This document shows, one piece after another, positions 5,511-7,344 of a stretch of 7,344 nucleotides of DNA. The stretch spans positions 1-7,344 of the forward strand of contig JAAYHP010000066.1 in NCBI GenBank assembly GCA_012735355.1. The letters are read 5' to 3'. The stretch's first letter is position 1; the number at the start of each line of letters is the position of its first letter. The position numbers and the translations under genes are program-made. Source of the stretch: Lysinibacillus sp. (GTDB taxonomy: Bacteria > Bacillota > Bacilli > Bacillales_A > Planococcaceae). The notes beneath the pieces were generated by a model. The model saw only the letters and a list, made by a program, of their open reading frames with translations. It was not told the origin of the DNA and made no database searches.

Positions 5511-6958
5511 AAACGTACAGCAATCGATTGTTTATCATCTTTATATTGTTAACTGGTTCGATTATAGCTGTCCTTGGCATTGTCATAGGTCAGCTTTTTC
5601 CTTTCTATATGGAAACTTATTTTTTGAGAAATGATATCCAATATACTACTGATAATATGGAGCATTTAAAATCCCAATTAGCCTTTGTTTTAGCTATTTT
5701 CCTAACTTTTGCTTTCATACTTATCGGGTATATTGGACATAGAATGATTAAAGAGTTATTAAATCCGATTGAAAACGTAACCCTTACCGCCCGGGAATTG
5801 ATTAAAGGGAATTATCGGGCAAGGGCTTTTGCCGATGGACCTCCAACGATTATTGAACTGCGAAACTCCATCAATATTTTAGCTCGCAATTTACAAGAAA
5901 TTGAAAAAATGCGGGAAATTGAAGATGAACGGCTAAAAACGTTAATTGAAAATATGGGTAGTGCCTTGATTATGATTGATCGCGAAGGGACAGTTTCTAT
6001 CGTTAACGGTCAATTTTTAGAAGAATTTAATTTATCGATAAATGATGTAAAAGGAAAGAATTTTTTAACTTTAGAATTACCGAACGAATTAGAAAAATTT
6101 ATTGACCACGTTTTCTTAACAGAACTGCCTTATCGAAAGCAAATTGCAATCGAATTAGATGATGAAATGATTTATGAACAAGTGTATGGTGCACCCGTTG
6201 TTGGGGAGCATGGTAGGTGGCTTGGCATCGTCATCGTTATGCATGATATTACGGAACTCATTCGTTTAGAAAAAATAAGAAAAGATTTTGTGGCTATCGT
6301 TTCCCACGAACTTCGCACACCGATTACATCTATTAAAGGCTTTTCGGAAACATTGTTGGATGGGGCTTTCAAAGATGAAAAAATGCTTCTTTCCTTTTTG
6401 GATATAATTTATCAAGAAAGTAATCGACTCCAAATGCTCATTCAAGATCTACTGGATTTATCGAAAATAGAACAGCAAGGTTATACAGTGCAATTTGTCC
6501 CAACGAGTTTACAAGAAGTATTAATTCGTGCGGTGGAAGTGACGAGTCCTCGCCTTGATGAAAAAAATATGCAATTTGATGTGGACATTGTACGGGACGT
6601 TTATGTGATGGGAGATGCCAATCGCTTAATTCAAGTCTTTACGAATTTGATTGCTAACAGCATTACTTATTCTCCTGAAAATACAGTCGTAACGTTAAGA
6701 ATCAAAGAAAATGAAAACTATGGCATTGTTGAAGTGGAAGACCAAGGAATTGGGATTGAGAAAAGTGAAATTCCACGCATATTTGAACGGTTTTATCGTG
6801 GTGATAAAGCGCGCAGTAGAAATTCAGGAGGAACAGGGCTTGGTCTTGCTATTGTGAAACATTTAGTGGAAGCTCATCACGGAAAAATCAGTGTGGAAAG
6901 TACAGTAGGAAAAGGGACTTGTGTTCGAGTGATGATTCCTATTTATCGAGAGAATTAA
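5507..6958 (+). CDS. phoR: Sensor histidine kinase PhoR, short form
   Basis: A 483-residue membrane kinase, partner of PhoP. In order: membrane segment 1 (about 8-28), a short outer loop of some 28 residues (29-56), membrane segment 2 (about 57-77), HAMP (about 78-130), PAS (about 140-250), HisKA with phospho-acceptor H267 in VSHELRTP, and the ATPase domain with N box N384 (NLIANSITYSP), G1 DQGIGI (412-417), F box (IFERFYRGDKA) and G2 GGTGLGLAIV (441-450). B. subtilis PhoR has about 579 residues; the missing ~95 fall in the outer sensory domain between the two membrane segments. The frame is intact, so this is a shorter architecture rather than a broken gene. It is known that B. subtilis PhoR can signal through its cytoplasmic PAS domain, so the kinase may still sense phosphate limitation. 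The start overlaps phoP by 4 nt; GAGGAG (5490-5495) lies 11 nt upstream. A PHO box begins at its last codons. Confidence 0.93.
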   Translation: MKTYSNRLFIIFILLTGSIIAVLGIVIGQLFPFYMETYFLRNDIQYTTDNMEHLKSQLAFVLAIFLTFAFILIGYIGHRMIKELLNPIENVTLTARELIKGNYRARAFADGPPTIIELRNSINILARNLQEIEKMREIEDERLKTLIENMGSALIMIDREGTVSIVNGQFLEEFNLSINDVKGKNFLTLELPNELEKFIDHVFLTELPYRKQIAIELDDEMIYEQVYGAPVVGEHGRWLGIVIVMHDITELIRLEKIRKDFVAIVSHELRTPITSIKGFSETLLDGAFKDEKMLLSFLDIIYQESNRLQMLIQDLLDLSKIEQQGYTVQFVPTSLQEVLIRAVEVTSPRLDEKNMQFDVDIVRDVYVMGDANRLIQVFTNLIANSITYSPENTVVTLRIKENENYGIVEVEDQGIGIEKSEIPRIFERFYRGDKARSRNSGGTGLGLAIVKHLVEAHHGKISVESTVGKGTCVRVMIPIYREN

Positions 6959-6993
6959 CAATCTCTTAACAATCTTGTTATTAGATTTTCATA
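6955..6993 (+). promoter_or_regulatory. PHO box: four PhoP hexamers at exact 11-bp steps
   Basis: Hexamers start at 6955 (TTAACA), 6966 (TTAACA), 6977 (GTTATT) and 6988 (TTCATA). Against the B. subtilis PhoP consensus TT(A/T/C)A(C/T)A they match at 6, 6, 4 and 6 of 6 positions, with the canonical 11-bp period. Four such repeats are the layout of a full binding site for two PhoP dimers. The first hexamer overlaps the phoR stop codon (6956-6958). Confidence 0.7.
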
Positions 6994-7076
6994 CTCCAGC
7001 ATTATAGTTATAAATAGAAACCCCCCCTGTTTCATAAGATTTAGTAATTTGCGCAATGTACTATACGAAAGAGAGG
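6959..7076 (+). other. Gene-free stretch between phoR and the repeat element
   Basis: No reading frame with a ribosome site is seen here on either strand, and the whole region to 7344 is likewise gene-free. This part holds the PHO box and -10 described separately and an unusual C7 run (7021-7027) set in a small dyad, GAAAC (7017-7021) / GTTTC (7029-7033). The rest is ordinary AT-rich sequence. In B. subtilis the next gene is polA; it does not begin in this window. Confidence 0.6.
7003..7008 (+). promoter_or_regulatory. -10 element of a probable PhoP-activated promoter
   Basis: TATAGT (7003-7008) matches TATAAT at five of six positions. The predicted start near 7015 would place the four hexamers at about -60 to -22, the usual position of PHO boxes in activated B. 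subtilis promoters. The -35 is poor (ATTAGA), which is typical of such promoters. TATAAA (7009-7014) with TTTTCA (6986-6991) at 17 bp is an alternative. Confidence 0.5.
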
Positions 7077-7142
7077 TTGGGACATATAGCTAATTTAATT
7101 AAGAATCAGTGAAGAAGCATAGTAAAATAATGATATGCAATC

Positions 7143-7278
7143 GAAAATTGATTGGAGTGACGGGGCGACTCCAACGGGACCAGCCCGAAACTCGAGACCC
7201 CGCAGGAGCGAGGAACGCGCTCCGAGGAGGCTCGAGTCGGGCCCGTGGAAAGCGTCCCCGGAACGGAAATCAATTTTC
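7143..7278. repeat. GC-rich multi-part inverted repeat, potential structured RNA
   Basis: The outer arms GAAAATTGATT (7143-7153) and AATCAATTTTC (7268-7278) are a perfect 11-bp inverted repeat. Nested inside are CGGGG (7161-7165)/CCCCG (7256-7260), ACGGG (7174-7178)/CCCGT (7242-7246), CCCGA (7184-7188)/TCGGG (7237-7241), CTCGAG (7191-7196)/CTCGAG (7231-7236) and GGAGCG (7205-7210)/CGCTCC (7218-7223). All pairs are properly nested, so the whole can fold into one long bulged rod. A competing local hairpin is GGAGT/ACTCC (7154-7158/7168-7172). The core is far richer in G+C than the surrounding DNA, a sign of a foreign or strongly constrained element. Confidence 0.7.
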
Positions 7279-7289
7279 AGTTTAATATC

Positions 7290-7335
7290 AAAAACTCATC
7301 ATTTTCTTTTAAGAGAAAATGATGAGTTTTTACTT
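7290..7335. terminator. Perfect 18-bp hairpin, probable bidirectional terminator
   Basis: AAAAACTCATCATTTTCT (7290-7307) and AGAAAATGATGAGTTTTT (7314-7331) are exact reverse complements around the 6-nt loop TTTAAG. The right arm ends in TTTTT on the plus strand and the left arm gives TTTTT on the minus strand, so the hairpin could end transcription from both sides. It is the last structured part of the composite element. Confidence 0.75.
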
Positions 7336-7344
7336 TTGTCCCAA

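Larger units (their letters stand above)
7077..7344. repeat. Composite intergenic repeat element bounded by TTGGGACA / TGTCCCAA
   Basis: TTGGGACA (7077-7084) is the exact reverse complement of TGTCCCAA (7337-7344), the last bases of the window, so the element may extend further (GAGAGG precedes the left end). Inside, in order, are a weak GCATA/TATGC hairpin (7117-7138), a GC-rich rod-like hairpin (7143-7278) and an 18-bp terminator hairpin (7290-7331). There is no reading frame. The layout and several words (for example ACCCCGCAGGAGCG, GAGGAGGCTCGAG, GGAAATCAATTTTC) recall intergenic repeats that I remember from Bacillaceae and Planococcaceae genomes. That memory is unverified, as is any mobility; no target-site duplication can be tested because the right end is the window edge. 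Confidence 0.65.

Noticed and set aside
1..7344. tRNA or rRNA genes, CRISPR arrays, transposase genes or toxin-antitoxin pairs
   Set aside because: I looked for cloverleaf-like GC-rich stretches, regular repeat-spacer patterns and suitable small reading frames and saw none; the only repeat element is the non-coding one at the right end.

Overview
The window looks like the chromosome of an AT-rich, low-GC Gram-positive bacterium of the Bacillaceae/Planococcaceae type. I infer this from the close agreement of CitZ, Icd, Mdh and PhoP with the Bacillus subtilis proteins as I remember them, from strong AGGAGG-type ribosome sites and TTG starts, and from the classical citZ-icd-mdh-phoP-phoR order. 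A Lysinibacillus/Ureibacillus-like host is a guess that the sequence alone cannot prove.

Layout: (1) 1-361, minus strand: the 5' part of a membrane protein of the AI-2E/YtvI transporter family, cut by the window edge and starting with TTG. (2) 362-616: a shared intergenic region with a good SigA-type promoter for citZ, a near-consensus CcpA site (cre) at the predicted transcription start, and a 7-bp hairpin in the untranslated leader. (3) 617-4181: citrate synthase, NADP-isocitrate dehydrogenase and malate dehydrogenase, the carbon branch of the TCA cycle. Strong hairpins sit between citZ and icd, and a rho-independent terminator lies between icd and mdh. (4) 4301-6958: a small MaoC/hot-dog protein, then phoP and phoR, the phosphate-starvation two-component system. 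phoP and phoR overlap by 4 nt, and a perfect 10-bp inverted repeat precedes phoP. (5) 6959-7344: no gene. This part holds four TTAACA-like hexamers at exact 11-bp steps (a PhoP box) with a -10 element, a C7 tract, and a 268-bp composite element bounded by TTGGGACA/TGTCCCAA. Inside that element are a GC-rich multi-part hairpin and an 18-bp terminator hairpin.

How it works together: the first three genes condense acetyl-CoA with oxaloacetate, oxidise isocitrate and regenerate oxaloacetate. The cre site suggests glucose repression of this branch. PhoP/PhoR would control phosphate-scavenging genes, and the PHO box at the 3' end of phoR suggests that the DNA just downstream is itself a Pho target.

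The coding part is mostly a textbook locus. The parts most worth following up are the Pho-controlled promoter feeding the structured repeat at the right end, the short PhoR that lacks most of the extracytoplasmic domain, and the MaoC-like protein without the usual catalytic histidine.
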